64,000 bases of DNA from Flectonema sp. DT1601 (GCA_964019425.1 OZ025822.1:62001-126000); one strand, 5' to 3'; shown: positions 42,571-52,830, counted from the first letter of the stretch. Made by a program: numbers and translations. The notes: a model not told the origin generated them from the letters alone.

Positions 42571-43207
42571 TTTATTGAATCCTAGATGAGAATTATTATT
42601 AGTTTTTAGAAACAAAAGCAAAACCCCAATTCAGATTAGCCTTTCATATTTTCGTTGGAACGCTTGGATGTAAAATCATGATCATAAGAAATACACGGTT
42701 TCCTTTCATCTCGACACAAAAAAAGTTCAAATTACTTGCTCTGCGAGTTTTTCGACTTCAATTAACGTCAATGAGTCAACAGAAACAAAACCTCAAATAT
42801 TAGTGTTCTGATTACACTTTAAACTCTTCTCCGATATTTGTTACCTTTTTTTAAAACCTGATATGTCAAGAGAAGTCATGCGTTGAACACGACGAGAAGA
42901 AGCTCAAGAAAGTCGATGTCGGTATTCCATTCATCAGCTACTATCGAATGAGTCTTTTCAGCTGCCTCAAAAACTACGAGTAGTTACATTTTTTACTACT
43001 TTTTTTTTGCTTGTGTACAGTTTGCTCTCAATATGACAAAAAAATGTGAAAATCGCATCACATTCGTTTGACTTTAACCCGCCCTTTGCGTACAAACAAC
43101 AGACCTGTCAACATAGAGAACAGAATTGAGTCAACGATAACAAGAACGTAATAAAATTAAGATGAGGATAGAATTATGGGTTGGTTCATATGATTTGACT
43201 GTTGTTG
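42571..43207. other. Intergenic, no gene seen
   Basis: This is 640 bp between the EF-hand gene start and the FAD-monooxygenase gene end. Base composition is less homopolymeric than in other spacers. I found no open frame with recognisable features, no tRNA and no strong inverted repeat. Confidence 0.45.
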
Positions 43208-44647
43208 TTATTCATGTTTAGTTTGTAATACGAAGTCTTTTTGATACATCATGCGGCCTTTTTGACTTATTATATTTCGTATTTTATGAATTAGTTTTGG
43301 ACCGTCCCAGGTTCCTAGACCTTCGAATTCAGATGAATTGAGTCCACTTTTCTTTTCAAAGTCAACAATTCCTGTGAAATGCAGTTTACGAGCCATTTCT
43401 CGAGATCCAATTACTTTGGACTCACTGCGATGGTACATTTCCTTCTCAAAGATTCTCATTCGCTCAGACACCGTTCTCGTATCAGGTTCTTCCAGTATAG
43501 TTTCTTTTGGTTTTTGATCCAATCCAAGTTTCCTTGCTTTCTTTTTCCCAACATAAACACCCTTCGCAGCTTTTTCAATTCTTTTTATTGTCTTAAGATG
43601 TAAAATCTCACCAAGATAACACGCGTCTAACAGAGCTTGGTTAGCACCTTGACCCTTAAACGGGCTCATTGGATGGGCAGCATCACCGAGGAGAGTAACG
43701 GGACCTGAAGGCGTGTAATCAGAGTCTTGAAAAGGATATGATTCACCTTTATCGTAGACTGGTGTTGCGGATATGTTTGCGGGGTCTGTATTGCTTAGTA
43801 GTTCAGTGATTGGATGATGCCATGATTTTGTTATTTTAATAATTGTTTCAATCAACAAAGGTTTATTAATTCGAAGTGATTCCGCTTCCTCAACGGAACA
43901 CGGAAATGAAAGCTGCCAAAACAATTCAGACTCAGTAAAAGGCATCGTAAAAAGTCTCGTACCAGTCGTGTCGTCACCTCCAAATGTCTGAAAAGTTGTT
44001 CTTCTATATAAGGTGTCGTCTCCGTTCTTTGCCCATCCGAGTACTACTAGCATGCCGAGGTAGTTTAATTTATTTCGTTCTGGTGGTGTGATTGTGTTTC
44101 TGACTTTTGAATTTATCCCATCAGCACCCACCAATGCTTTGCAATGAACTTCAATAGTTTCTCCTGTTTCAGTTTGCATTATTGCAATGACATTATCGCC
44201 ATCTATTTTATGAGATAAATACTGATGAGACCAATCAATAGAAACGTCTTCCATGAGAAGCTCACGTAATTTCTGTCTTGGAAGGTGAAGGTTATAACGT
44301 TTTTTTTGTACTTCTCCAGTTGCCTTTGCGCTTCGTATTGTATTATCGTCGCGTGTGTGATCGTACAGTGCTCCACCAAATGCTGATGTTAACTTACCAC
44401 TTGGTTCGAAGACGTAATGAACATCATTTTGAGTATCAACTTTTCTTATAGCATCATCGATCTTTAGACTTTTCAATGCCATTCCTCCCTGTTGCATTGT
44501 AAGTCCGTATCCTTGAATTCTACATGAAAAAGACTGATCCTTCTCAAATACTCGTACGCTACATGAAGGCGAATGAAGCATTAAAAATCTAGCTAAGGCA
44601 CTCCCTCCAATCCCTGATCCAACGATGCATATATCACATTTAATCAT
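43208..44647 (-). CDS. Class A FAD-dependent monooxygenase
   Basis: The product is 479 residues. The N-terminal Rossmann motif is CIVGSGIGGSALARFL with the acidic residue at VRVFEKD. The middle motif GADGINSKVR corresponds to the DG motif of aromatic hydroxylases. The FAD-ribityl motif is LLGDAAHPMSPFKGQGANQA. Together these place it in the PHBH/UbiH-like group (p-hydroxybenzoate hydroxylase fold), which uses NAD(P)H and O2 to hydroxylate or epoxidise an aromatic or related substrate. The substrate cannot be told. A lysine-rich insertion (GKKKARKLG) lies after the FAD motif. No signal peptide is seen. GATAACAG ends 22 nt before the ATG. Confidence 0.9.
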   Translation of the reverse strand: MIKCDICIVGSGIGGSALARFLMLHSPSCSVRVFEKDQSFSCRIQGYGLTMQQGGMALKSLKIDDAIRKVDTQNDVHYVFEPSGKLTSAFGGALYDHTRDDNTIRSAKATGEVQKKRYNLHLPRQKLRELLMEDVSIDWSHQYLSHKIDGDNVIAIMQTETGETIEVHCKALVGADGINSKVRNTITPPERNKLNYLGMLVVLGWAKNGDDTLYRRTTFQTFGGDDTTGTRLFTMPFTESELFWQLSFPCSVEEAESLRINKPLLIETIIKITKSWHHPITELLSNTDPANISATPVYDKGESYPFQDSDYTPSGPVTLLGDAAHPMSPFKGQGANQALLDACYLGEILHLKTIKRIEKAAKGVYVGKKKARKLGLDQKPKETILEEPDTRTVSERMRIFEKEMYHRSESKVIGSREMARKLHFTGIVDFEKKSGLNSSEFEGLGTWDGPKLIHKIRNIISQKGRMMYQKDFVLQTKHE

Positions 44648-45343
44648 ACTATTGCGTTCATATATTTTCTGTTATCGAATTGTTAATTATATTTGTTTTT
44701 TGGTGTATTTTAATTAACAGCAACTGCTGGTGAATCCAATACTTAATATCTTTTTTTTTTTTTTTTTTTTTTTTGCATTTTAACAAGTATTGTAAGAACG
44801 AAAAAGAATGTTGGCAGCACACACGTAAACCTCTTTTTGCTTTATCAGTTGAAGTCGGGTATAGTTGAAGATAAAGCCAATTCTTTTTTTTTCTTTTTTT
44901 TTAAAGTAACCGACCGAGAGTCGGGATAAGCAAGGACACCACAAAAAGAGGAGGAAGAGGCAGCAACTACTACACAATAAAGAAGAAAGAAAAAAAAACC
45001 GATGGCGGAATGATCTCTAGTATATCGCAGAGAAGATCTTCACAGCTTTAGCTGAGATCCTCAAAATACAATGAAAAAATTAATAATAATTTAAATTTAG
45101 CTCAACTCTCTGGATTGTGATTCTCGATTACACGCCATCAACAATTCAAAAAAAATATATACGTTTGCGTTGTGTAGCAAAAAAAGATAATTACTTCCCT
45201 ATCTCAAAACGTTACTTAAAGACATTCACACACTTTAGCCAGGTGGCAGTATTGGATACCAAGAGCTAAATTCACAAATATAATAATAAGAATAATAATT
45301 AAAAAAATTAGGAATTAACATTTCTGTTTAAACAATTCAATGC
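44648..45343. other. Intergenic; hairpin block related to the GH172 spacers
   Basis: This has a T-run at 44750-44774. The segment 44909-45135 contains the stem CCGAC / GTCGG (about 44910-44924), the stem GATCT..AGCT / AGCT..AGATC (about 45033-45057) and CTCTGGATTGTGATTC. The same order of elements recurs 3' of other GH172 copies (48.92-49.08, 50.72-50.88, 52.49-52.65 and 54.26-54.42 kb). Confidence 0.45.
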
Positions 45344-46570
45344 CTACCAAACATACACCCAAGAGTAGCTAACTATTTCACTGGAAGTTGGACTACCGGC
45401 AATTTTTCCGGTTTGAGAATAGCACTTTGCGTGAGTGACCGGGTCAAACACATCTCCATTTCTCCAAACCACACGAAGACCATCCTCGAAGGACAAAGGA
45501 TCCATCTCATGAAATCTGTAAGCTGACCAGGTCACTCCAGCAGTCTTATTCAAATGAGTGAGTCCAGAAACAGGCATCTGAAACTCACCAGCGTCAAAGT
45601 ACCAGGCGGAGTCAAAGTAATCCTCAGTACCAGTACTTAAAAGAGTTCCTGGAAAGGCCTCGTTGAACGGAGTGTATGAGTGATAACATCCTTCCAAAAA
45701 GTTCATATTCCCACTCTTCACGATGAGTGATGAAGCGAAGTGGATTCCTGAACCTGTTGGAACACTCGTAACGTTCACCCACTCGAGGGGTTTCACAGTT
45801 CCCTCAAACTTCTGAAGCAGCAACTTAGCGTTGCTTGGAATTGCAATCCCGCTGACGGTGATCGGGGCATCAAGAACTCCTCTCACGATGATGTAGAATG
45901 AATTTTGATCGCGAAGAGTATCCGACTGAATAGTAATTCTGATGGACTTCGTGAATGGGATCTTAAAGTTGTGAAAGTACGCACGTCTGCTTCCAGAACC
46001 AACCCACTTGGTTCCCCACGGAGCAATCGATGAGTCATTAAATCCAACACCACTGGCACGAAGAGGATTGTAGTCGATCGAAGCAGTCGTCTCACCATCG
46101 ACGTAGTACCTGACACGAGTTGACTGAATGCAGTCCTCAGTACACGTCGCCCAAAAGTGAGACATCACACCGATGTTGTTTGGTGCGACATTGTGTTCGA
46201 AGACCGACGTTTCCTGTCCAGGAAGCTTGACGTTACTGTGACCAGTTCCAAAATGTTTTCTGTTGGTGTTGTCATCTCCGCAGTTGCACACTCTGCTGGT
46301 ATTCCAGTGATATGAATCACAAAGAATGTTGTCAGGAATACTTGCGGTTCCAACACACTTTCCAGATACGTATCCAGGATGCTCTCCCCTGCTCCATGTG
46401 CTCTCACCATCGCAGTCAACTCCTAAAGATTTGAATAACTTCATCGTCTCATCAGTCTCAATCTTTGGGAGACAAGACCTTCCAATCCTACCGCAGGTTA
46501 CGGAACACGAATCACCACGTTCACCTAATATGTACCCCACAGCGTGGATGGTAGTTAGAAGTGACAACAT
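45344..46570 (-). CDS. GH172 (DUF2961) glycoside hydrolase, copy 1
   Basis: The product is 408 residues, single exon. A hydrophobic N-terminus (MLSLLTTIHAVGYILG) is the signal peptide. Residues about 18-95 are a Cys-rich module (SCSVTCGRIGRSC, VCNC). The rest is a DUF2961 fold with the hallmark FLEGCYHSY followed by LLSTGTEDYFDSAWYF. DUF2961 now defines GH172. Characterised bacterial members hydrolyse or rearrange alpha-D-fructofuranosides and alpha-D-arabinofuranosides with two catalytic Glu, most likely those in LEG and TED here. The role is probably extracellular or vacuolar polysaccharide digestion (inference). This is the most diverged of six copies (NILCDSYHWNTS, TGKIAGSP), and its upstream region differs from the others. 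TATAAAACAG ends 16 nt before the ATG. Confidence 0.92.
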   Translation of the reverse strand: MLSLLTTIHAVGYILGERGDSCSVTCGRIGRSCLPKIETDETMKLFKSLGVDCDGESTWSRGEHPGYVSGKCVGTASIPDNILCDSYHWNTSRVCNCGDDNTNRKHFGTGHSNVKLPGQETSVFEHNVAPNNIGVMSHFWATCTEDCIQSTRVRYYVDGETTASIDYNPLRASGVGFNDSSIAPWGTKWVGSGSRRAYFHNFKIPFTKSIRITIQSDTLRDQNSFYIIVRGVLDAPITVSGIAIPSNAKLLLQKFEGTVKPLEWVNVTSVPTGSGIHFASSLIVKSGNMNFLEGCYHSYTPFNEAFPGTLLSTGTEDYFDSAWYFDAGEFQMPVSGLTHLNKTAGVTWSAYRFHEMDPLSFEDGLRVVWRNGDVFDPVTHAKCYSQTGKIAGSPTSSEIVSYSWVYVW

Positions 46571-47492
46571 TATATGTCGAGAAGACCTGTTTTATAAAAT
46601 AATGAATTAATAAGTTTATTAAGATTGTCGCTTAACACTCCAAAGAAGAACAAGATCATTAACACTACTATGCGAAGGCGTTATCAGATTTTCTTTTCTT
46701 CCACATTATATTCAGTCTAATCGTCTCTAGTGACAAGTACAGGTACTATTCGGTTTTCTAATAGACTACAATCATTGTAGTCTATTATAAAAACACATTG
46801 CTGTTCCACACGGAACAGCTATCTAATACTACTTGTCCCTTTTAGTCCTTCATTCTAATAGACCGCAAACATCGAACGTCTAGAGATCGTGTCTTATGTT
46901 TGTTTATTTTAAAGTTTAACATTTTAACCTGTAAAAAGAAGAATACGATTTACTTGTATTTCACAAAATTATTATTTTCTTTTATAAAATTCGATATTAA
47001 ATTGTGCGAAAAAGAAATCACTATCCGAATTAATAGAGTTTTAGGGAGAGGAATCCAACAACTAACATGAGTAAAACGTAAATGACGGAATGAACCACTA
47101 ATATCACACAGGGAAAAGGACCTAAAAGCTCCCTTCTCTCTGGAACATGATTCCGCTTACACGACCATCCGTTTTTTTTTTTTTTAAATAAATAGAACCC
47201 TGGGTCTATATTATCAAAGAGGGAGACGATAGACAGTACTACTGGCGCACGGGGGAAATAGATTAACATGACATAATAAACGGCTCTTAATAAAGAACAG
47301 TTTCTTATCTGACTTCGTTGGTGCGAGAAGAAAAAGAAAAGTAAAACCCAACCAACGTTTGTATCTTTATTCACTTGTTGAGTTGCTTATAAATCCAACG
47401 CACGTGAAAAAGAAAGCGGAAACAATGCAGAAAATATTAATAAAAATAATAATAAAACAGAAATTAGAAATTGCTATATGGTAATTCAATGC
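46571..47492. other. Intergenic with strong palindromes
   Basis: This is 5' of GH172 copy 1 and 3' of copy 2. It holds two perfect inverted repeats at 46759-46787 and 46800-46819 (annotated separately). A T-run lies at 47172-47186, and 47283-47335 resembles segments near 15.08 and 28.5 kb. No coding frame is credible. Confidence 0.5.
46759..46819. promoter_or_regulatory. Tandem perfect inverted repeats upstream of GH172 copy 1
   Basis: TAATAGACTACAAT and ATTGTAGTCTATTA form a 14-bp perfect inverted repeat with one base between (46759-46787). Twelve bases later GCTGTTCC and GGAACAGC form an 8-bp stem with the tetraloop ACAC (46800-46819). TTCTAATAGAC of the first palindrome recurs near 46852. 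They lie about 190-250 nt upstream of the copy 1 start. They may be a regulator-binding palindrome or RNA hairpins; which is unknown. Confidence 0.55.
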
Positions 47493-48719
47493 CTACCAAA
47501 CATACACCCAAGAATAGCTAACTATTTCACTGGAAGTTGGACTGCCAACAACGTTACCAGTTTGAGAATAGCACTTCGCGTGAGTGACCTTGTCAACCAC
47601 ATCTCCATTTCTCCAAACCACACGAAGACCATCCTCGAATGGCAGAGGATCCATCTCATGAAATCTGTAAGCTGACCAGGTCACTCCAGCAGTCTTATTC
47701 AAATGAGTGAGTCCAGAAACAGGCATCTGAAACTCACCAGCGTCAAAGTACCAGGCGGAGTCAAAGTAATCCTCAGTACCAGTACTTAAAAGAGTTCCTG
47801 GAAAGGCCTCGTTGAACGGAGTGTATGAGTGATAACATCCTTCCAAAAAGTTCATATTCCCACTCTTCACGATGAGTGATGAAGCGAAGTGGATTCCTGA
47901 ACCTGTTGGAACACTCGTAACGTTCACCCACTCGAGGGGTTTCACAGTTCCCTCAAACTTCTGAAGCAGCAACTTAGCGTTGCTTGGAATTGCAACCCCG
48001 CTGACGGTGATCGGGGCATCAAGAACTCCTCTCACGATGATGAAAAATGTATTTTGATTTCTCAGTGTGTCTGACTGAATAGTAATTCTGATGGATTTCG
48101 TGAATGGGATCTTAAAGTTGTGAAAGTACGCACGTCTGCTTCCAGAACCAACCCACTTGGTTCCCCACGGAGCAATCGATGAGTCATTAAATCCAACACC
48201 ACTGGCACGAAGAGGATTGTAGTCGATCGAAGCAGTCGTCTCACCATCGACGTAGTACCTGACACGAGTTGACTGAATGCAGTCCTCAGTACACGTCGCC
48301 CAAAAGTGAGACATCACACCGATGTTGTTTGGTGCAACATTGTGCTCAAAGATCGACGTTTCATTTCCTGGGAGCGTAACATCACTGTGACCAGTTCCAA
48401 AATGTTTTCTGTTGGTGTTGTCATCTCCGCAGTTGCACACTCTGCTGGTACTCCAGTGATATGAATCACAAAGAACGTTGTCAGGAATACTTGCGGTTCC
48501 AACACACTTTCCAGATACGTATCCAGGATGCTCTCCCCTGCTCCACGTGCTCTCACCATCGCAGTCAACTCCTAAAGATTTGAATAACTTCATCGTCTCA
48601 TCAGTCTCAATCTTTGGGAGACAAGACCTTCCAATCCTACCGCAGGTTACGGAACACGAATCACCACGTTCACCTAATATGTACCCCACAGCGTGGATGG
48701 TAGTTAGAAGTGACAACAT
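47493..48719 (-). CDS. GH172 (DUF2961) glycoside hydrolase, copy 2
   Basis: The product is 408 residues with the same layout as copy 1. The ATG at MLSLLTT is chosen because the longer open frame starts at GTG, because the extension is absent from copies 1 and 6, and because CACAAACAG ends 21 nt upstream. Both putative catalytic Glu are kept. Distinguishing segments are NVLCDSYHWSTS, NQNTFFIIV, SGVAIP and a C-terminus VVDKVTHAK...GNVVGSP. The 5' flank carries the double-hairpin element shared with copies 3-5. Confidence 0.93.
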   Translation of the reverse strand: MLSLLTTIHAVGYILGERGDSCSVTCGRIGRSCLPKIETDETMKLFKSLGVDCDGESTWSRGEHPGYVSGKCVGTASIPDNVLCDSYHWSTSRVCNCGDDNTNRKHFGTGHSDVTLPGNETSIFEHNVAPNNIGVMSHFWATCTEDCIQSTRVRYYVDGETTASIDYNPLRASGVGFNDSSIAPWGTKWVGSGSRRAYFHNFKIPFTKSIRITIQSDTLRNQNTFFIIVRGVLDAPITVSGVAIPSNAKLLLQKFEGTVKPLEWVNVTSVPTGSGIHFASSLIVKSGNMNFLEGCYHSYTPFNEAFPGTLLSTGTEDYFDSAWYFDAGEFQMPVSGLTHLNKTAGVTWSAYRFHEMDPLPFEDGLRVVWRNGDVVDKVTHAKCYSQTGNVVGSPTSSEIVSYSWVYVW

Positions 48720-49291
48720 GTTATTTGTCAAATAGAAGACCTGTTTGTGGAGAATGATTATTAAAACTTCTCTTAAAAATATTTCATCACTACCACAAAG
48801 AACACCCTGATGGGTATGCAGTCTTCTGCTTGGCTTCAACACACAAAGAACACCTTAATAGGTGTGTAGTCGACTGGTTAGAATCAACAGGCTCTTTATT
48901 AGTGGTAAAAGAGGAACTCACACCCGACTGAGAATCGGGGAGGATTAAATCAACGATGTCAGAATGAAATCGATTTAATCGCAGAGAAAACTTTCAAAGC
49001 TTCAAAAGCTAAGATCTCAAATACAGATGTATTGAATTGTTTCTCTCCGGAATTCAATCACGATTACCAGACATCTATAATTTAATAAAACGTTATCAGA
49101 ACATTAAATGGACTGAACAAAGATTAAATAATCAAACTTTTACATTGTAAGAAGAAAAAGATTACCAATATAGGATGGTTTATAGAACTTCAAAAGAAAC
49201 ACTCAATCAAGCATTCCACTGTCGAGTAAGTCTGTGAAACAATACAAAAGTGCCTTAATATATAAAAGAAATAAAAAGATGAGACAGATGT
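48720..49291. other. GH172 spacer with conserved hairpin elements
   Basis: Immediately upstream of copy 2 lies the conserved leader (48720-48890), with the stems ACCC-TGAT-GGGT and CACCT-TAAT-AGGTG. Further on are the stem CCCGA / TCGGG (48923-48939) and a 9-bp inverted repeat GATTAAATC / GATTTAATC (48943-48980). The block ending ATTCAATCACGATTACCAGACATC follows. The same order occurs in the next three spacers. Confidence 0.6.
48770..48875. promoter_or_regulatory. Paired short hairpins in GH172 5' flank (also at about 50.59, 52.36 and 54.13 kb)
   Basis: Two similar segments, CAAAGAACACCCTGATGGGT and CAAAGAACACCTTAATAGGT, lie about 54 bp apart. Each forms a short perfect stem with a 4-nt loop, and each is followed by ATGCAGTC or GTGYAGTC. 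The element is nearly identical upstream of copies 2-5 and is missing before copies 1 and 6. That suggests it was duplicated with the genes and might control them. Confidence 0.45.
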
Positions 49292-50521
49292 CTACCAAAC
49301 ATACACCCAAGAGTAACTAATTACTTCAGCTGCTGTAGGATTACCAACAACAGTACCAGTTTGAGAATAACACTTCTGACGAGTGACCGGGTCAAACACT
49401 TCACCATTTCTCCAAACCACACGAAGACCATCCTCGAAGGACAAAGGATCCATCTCATGAAATCTGTAAGCTGACCAGGTCATCACGTCAGTAGTCTGAT
49501 TCATATGAGTGAGTCCAGAAACAGGCATCTGAAACTCACCAACGTCAAAGTACCAGGCGGAGTCAAAGTAATCCTCAGTACCAGTACTTAAAAGAGTTCC
49601 TGGAAAGGGCTCGTTGTACGGAGTGTATGAGTGATAACATCCTTCTAAGAAGACAATGCTCCCACTCTTCACGATGAGTGATGAAGCGAAGTGGACTCCT
49701 GAACCTGTCGGGACATCCGTGACGTTCACCCACTCGAGAGGTTTCACAGTTCCCTCAAACTTCTGAAGCAGCAACTTAGCGTTGCTTGGGATTTCAACCC
49801 CGCTGATAGTGATCGGGGCATCAAGAACTCCTCTCACAATGATGAAAAACGAACCTTGATTTCTCAGAGTGTCTGACTGAATAGTAATTCTGATGGACTT
49901 CGTGAATGGGATCTTAAAGTTGTGAAAGTACGCACGTCTGCTTCCAGAACCAACCCACTTGGTTCCCCACGGAGCAATCGATGAGTCATTAAATCCAACA
50001 CCACTGGCACGAAGAGGATTGTAGTCGATCGAAGCAGTCGTCTCACCATCGACGTAGTACCTGACACGAGTTGACTGAATGCAGTCCTCAGTACACGTCG
50101 CCCAAAAGTGAGACATCACACCGATGTTGTTTGGTGCGACATTGTGCTCAAAGATCGACGTCTCATTTCCTGGGAGTGTTACCCCACTGTGACCAGTTCC
50201 AAAATGTTTTCTGTTGGTGTTGTCATCTCCGCAGTTGCACACTCTGCTGGTACTCCAGTGATATGAATCACAAAGAACGTTGTCTGGAATACTTGCGGTT
50301 CCAACACACTTTCCGGATACGTATCCAGGATGCTCTCCCCTGCTCCATGTGCTCTCACCATCGCAGTCAACTCCTAAAGATTTGAATAACTTCATCGTCT
50401 CATCAGTCTCAATCTTTGGTAGACAAGACCTTCCAATCCTACCGCAGGTTACGGAACACGAATCACCACGTTCACCTAATATGTACCCCACAGCGTGGAT
50501 GGTAGTTAGAAGTGACAACAT
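49292..50521 (-). CDS. GH172 (DUF2961) glycoside hydrolase, copy 3
   Basis: The product is 409 residues, one more than the other copies (THMNQTTDVMTWS against THLNKTAGVTWS). The signal peptide, Cys-rich module, LEGCYHSYTPYNE and TGTEDYF are all present. Distinguishing segments are NQGSFFIIV, ITISGVEIP, SGSIVFLEG and the C-terminus NPTAAEVISYSW. Parts of this sequence type reappear in copy 5. The start is chosen as for copy 2, with CACAAACAG about 20 nt upstream. Confidence 0.93.
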   Translation of the reverse strand: MLSLLTTIHAVGYILGERGDSCSVTCGRIGRSCLPKIETDETMKLFKSLGVDCDGESTWSRGEHPGYVSGKCVGTASIPDNVLCDSYHWSTSRVCNCGDDNTNRKHFGTGHSGVTLPGNETSIFEHNVAPNNIGVMSHFWATCTEDCIQSTRVRYYVDGETTASIDYNPLRASGVGFNDSSIAPWGTKWVGSGSRRAYFHNFKIPFTKSIRITIQSDTLRNQGSFFIIVRGVLDAPITISGVEIPSNAKLLLQKFEGTVKPLEWVNVTDVPTGSGVHFASSLIVKSGSIVFLEGCYHSYTPYNEPFPGTLLSTGTEDYFDSAWYFDVGEFQMPVSGLTHMNQTTDVMTWSAYRFHEMDPLSFEDGLRVVWRNGEVFDPVTRQKCYSQTGTVVGNPTAAEVISYSWVYVW

Positions 50522-51062
50522 GTTATTTGTCAAATAGAAGACCTGTTTGTGGAGAATGATTATTAAAACTTCTCTTAAAAATATTTCATCACTACCACAA
50601 AGAACACCCTGATGGGTATGCAGTCTTCTGCTTGGCTTCAACACACAAAGAACACCTTAATAGGTGTGCAGTCGACTGGTTAGAATCAACAGGCTCTTTA
50701 TTAGTGGTAAAAGAGGAACTCACACCCGACTGAGAATCGGGGAGGATTAAATCAACGATGTCAGAATGAAATCAATTTTATCGCAGAGAAAACTTTCAAA
50801 GCTTCAAAAGCTAAGATCTCAAATACAGATGTATTGAATTGTTTCTCTCCGGAATTCAATCACGATTACTAGACATCTATAATTTAATAACACGTTTAGG
50901 AGGTGAGATGTTTATAAATTAGAAACAAGAAACTTTAAAAAGAGGATTCAAGCAAGAAGTAGGTTTACCCTATAAAGATATTCCCGCACGAAATCCACCT
51001 CTGAAGTCTGTGAATACAAAAGCACTTTAATATATTTCAGATGAGAAAACAAAATGTGATGC
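50522..51062. other. GH172 spacer with conserved hairpin elements
   Basis: This has the same leader and hairpin order as the spacer at 48.72 kb. In the 9-bp inverted repeat the right arm has changed (CAATTTTATC), which weakens the pairing. The part next to copy 4 (about 50890-51060) matches that of the 52.65-52.83 kb spacer. Confidence 0.5.
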
Positions 51063-52289
51063 CTACCAAACATACACCCAAGAGTAGCTAACTATTTCAC
51101 TGGAAGTTGGACTGCCAACAACGTTACCAGTTTGAGAATAGCACTTCGCGTGAGTGACCTTGTCAACCACATCTCCATTTCTCCAAACCACACGAAGACC
51201 ATCCTCGAATGGCAGAGGATCCATCTCATGAAATCTGTAAGCTGACCAGGTCACTCCAGCAGTCTTATTCAAATGAGTGAGTCCAGAAACAGGCATCTGA
51301 AACTCACCAGCGTCAAAGTACCAGGCGGAGTCAAAGTAATCCTCAGTACCAGTACTTAAAAGAGTTCCTGGAAAGGCCTCGTTGAACGGAGTGTATGAGT
51401 GATAACATCCTTCCAAAAAGTTCATATTCCCACTCTTCACGATGAGTGATGAAGCGAAGTGGATTCCTGAACCTGTTGGAACACTCGTAACGTTCACCCA
51501 CTCGAGGGGTTTCACAGTTCCCTCAAACTTCTGAAGCAGCAACTTAGCGTTGCTTGGAATTGCAACCCCGCTGACGGTGATCGGGGCATCAAGAACTCCT
51601 CTCACGATGATGAAAAATGTATTTTGATTTCTCAGTGTGTCTGACTGAATAGTAATTCTGATGGATTTCGTGAATGGGATCTTAAAGTTGTGAAAGTACG
51701 CACGTCTGCTTCCAGAACCAACCCACTTGGTTCCCCACGGAGCAATCGATGAGTCATTAAATCCAACACCACTGGCACGAAGAGGATTGTAGTCGATCGA
51801 AGCAGTCGTCTCACCATCGACGTAGTACCTGACACGAGTTGACTGAATGCAGTCCTCAGTACACGTCGCCCAAAAGTGAGACATCACACCGATGTTGTTT
51901 GGTGCAACATTGTGCTCAAAGATCGACGTCTCATTTCCTGGGAGTGTTACCCCACTGTGACCAGTTCCAAAATGTTTTCTGTTGGTGTTGTCATCTCCGC
52001 AGTTGCACACTCTGCTGGTACTCCAGTGATATGATTCACAAAGAGAATTTTCTGGAATACTTGCGGTTCCAACACACTTTCCAGATACGTATCCAGGATG
52101 CTCTCCCCTGCTCCATGTGCTCTCACCATCGCAGTCAACTCCTAAAGATTTGAATAACTTCATCGTCTCATCAGTCTCAATCTTTGGGAGACAAGACCTT
52201 CCAATCCTACCGCAGGTTACGGAACACGAATCACCACGTTCACCTAATATGTACCCCACAGCGTGGATGGTAGTTAGAAGTGACAACAT
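51063..52289 (-). CDS. GH172 (DUF2961) glycoside hydrolase, copy 4
   Basis: The product is 408 residues. It shares PENSLCESYHWSTS with copy 5 in the Cys-rich module and is otherwise nearly identical to copy 2 (NQNTFFIIV, SGVAIP, VVDKVTHAK). The putative catalytic pair in LEGCYH and TGTEDYF is intact. Signal peptide and start are as in copy 2. Confidence 0.93.
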   Translation of the reverse strand: MLSLLTTIHAVGYILGERGDSCSVTCGRIGRSCLPKIETDETMKLFKSLGVDCDGESTWSRGEHPGYVSGKCVGTASIPENSLCESYHWSTSRVCNCGDDNTNRKHFGTGHSGVTLPGNETSIFEHNVAPNNIGVMSHFWATCTEDCIQSTRVRYYVDGETTASIDYNPLRASGVGFNDSSIAPWGTKWVGSGSRRAYFHNFKIPFTKSIRITIQSDTLRNQNTFFIIVRGVLDAPITVSGVAIPSNAKLLLQKFEGTVKPLEWVNVTSVPTGSGIHFASSLIVKSGNMNFLEGCYHSYTPFNEAFPGTLLSTGTEDYFDSAWYFDAGEFQMPVSGLTHLNKTAGVTWSAYRFHEMDPLPFEDGLRVVWRNGDVVDKVTHAKCYSQTGNVVGSPTSSEIVSYSWVYVW

Positions 52290-52830
52290 GTTATTTGTCA
52301 AATAGAAGACCTGTTTGTGGAGAATGATTATTAAAACTTCTCTTAAAAATATTTCATCACTACCACAAAGAACACCCTGATGGGTATGCAGTCTTCTGCT
52401 TGGCTTCAACACACAAAGAACACCTTAATAGGTGTGCAGTCGACTGGTTAGAATCAACAGGCTCTTTATTAGTGGTAAAAGAGGAACTCACACCCGACTG
52501 AGAATCGGGGAGGATTAAATCAACGATGTCAGAATGAAATCGATTTAATCGCAGAGAAAACTTTCAAAGTTTCAAAAGCTAACATATCAAATACAGATGT
52601 ATTGAATTGTTTCTCTCCGGAATTCAATCACGATTACCAGACATCTATAATTTAATAACACGTTTAGGAGGTGAGATGTTTATAAATTAGAAACAAGAAA
52701 CTTTAAAAAGAGGATTCAAGCAAGAAGTAGGTTTACCCTATAAAGATATTCCCGCACGAAATCCACCTCTGAAGTCTGTGAATACAAAAGCACTTTAATA
52801 TATTTCAGATGAGAAAAAAAAATGTGATGC
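52290..52830. other. GH172 spacer with conserved hairpin elements
   Basis: This is almost a copy of the spacer at 50.52-51.06 kb, but it keeps the intact GATTAAATC / GATTTAATC pair. No gene is present. Confidence 0.5.

Noticed and set aside
48720..48842. N-terminal extensions (MLKPSRRL...) of GH172 copies 2-5
   Set aside because: The extended frames start at GTG, cross an AAACAG acceptor, are missing from copies 1 and 6, and would bury the signal peptide.
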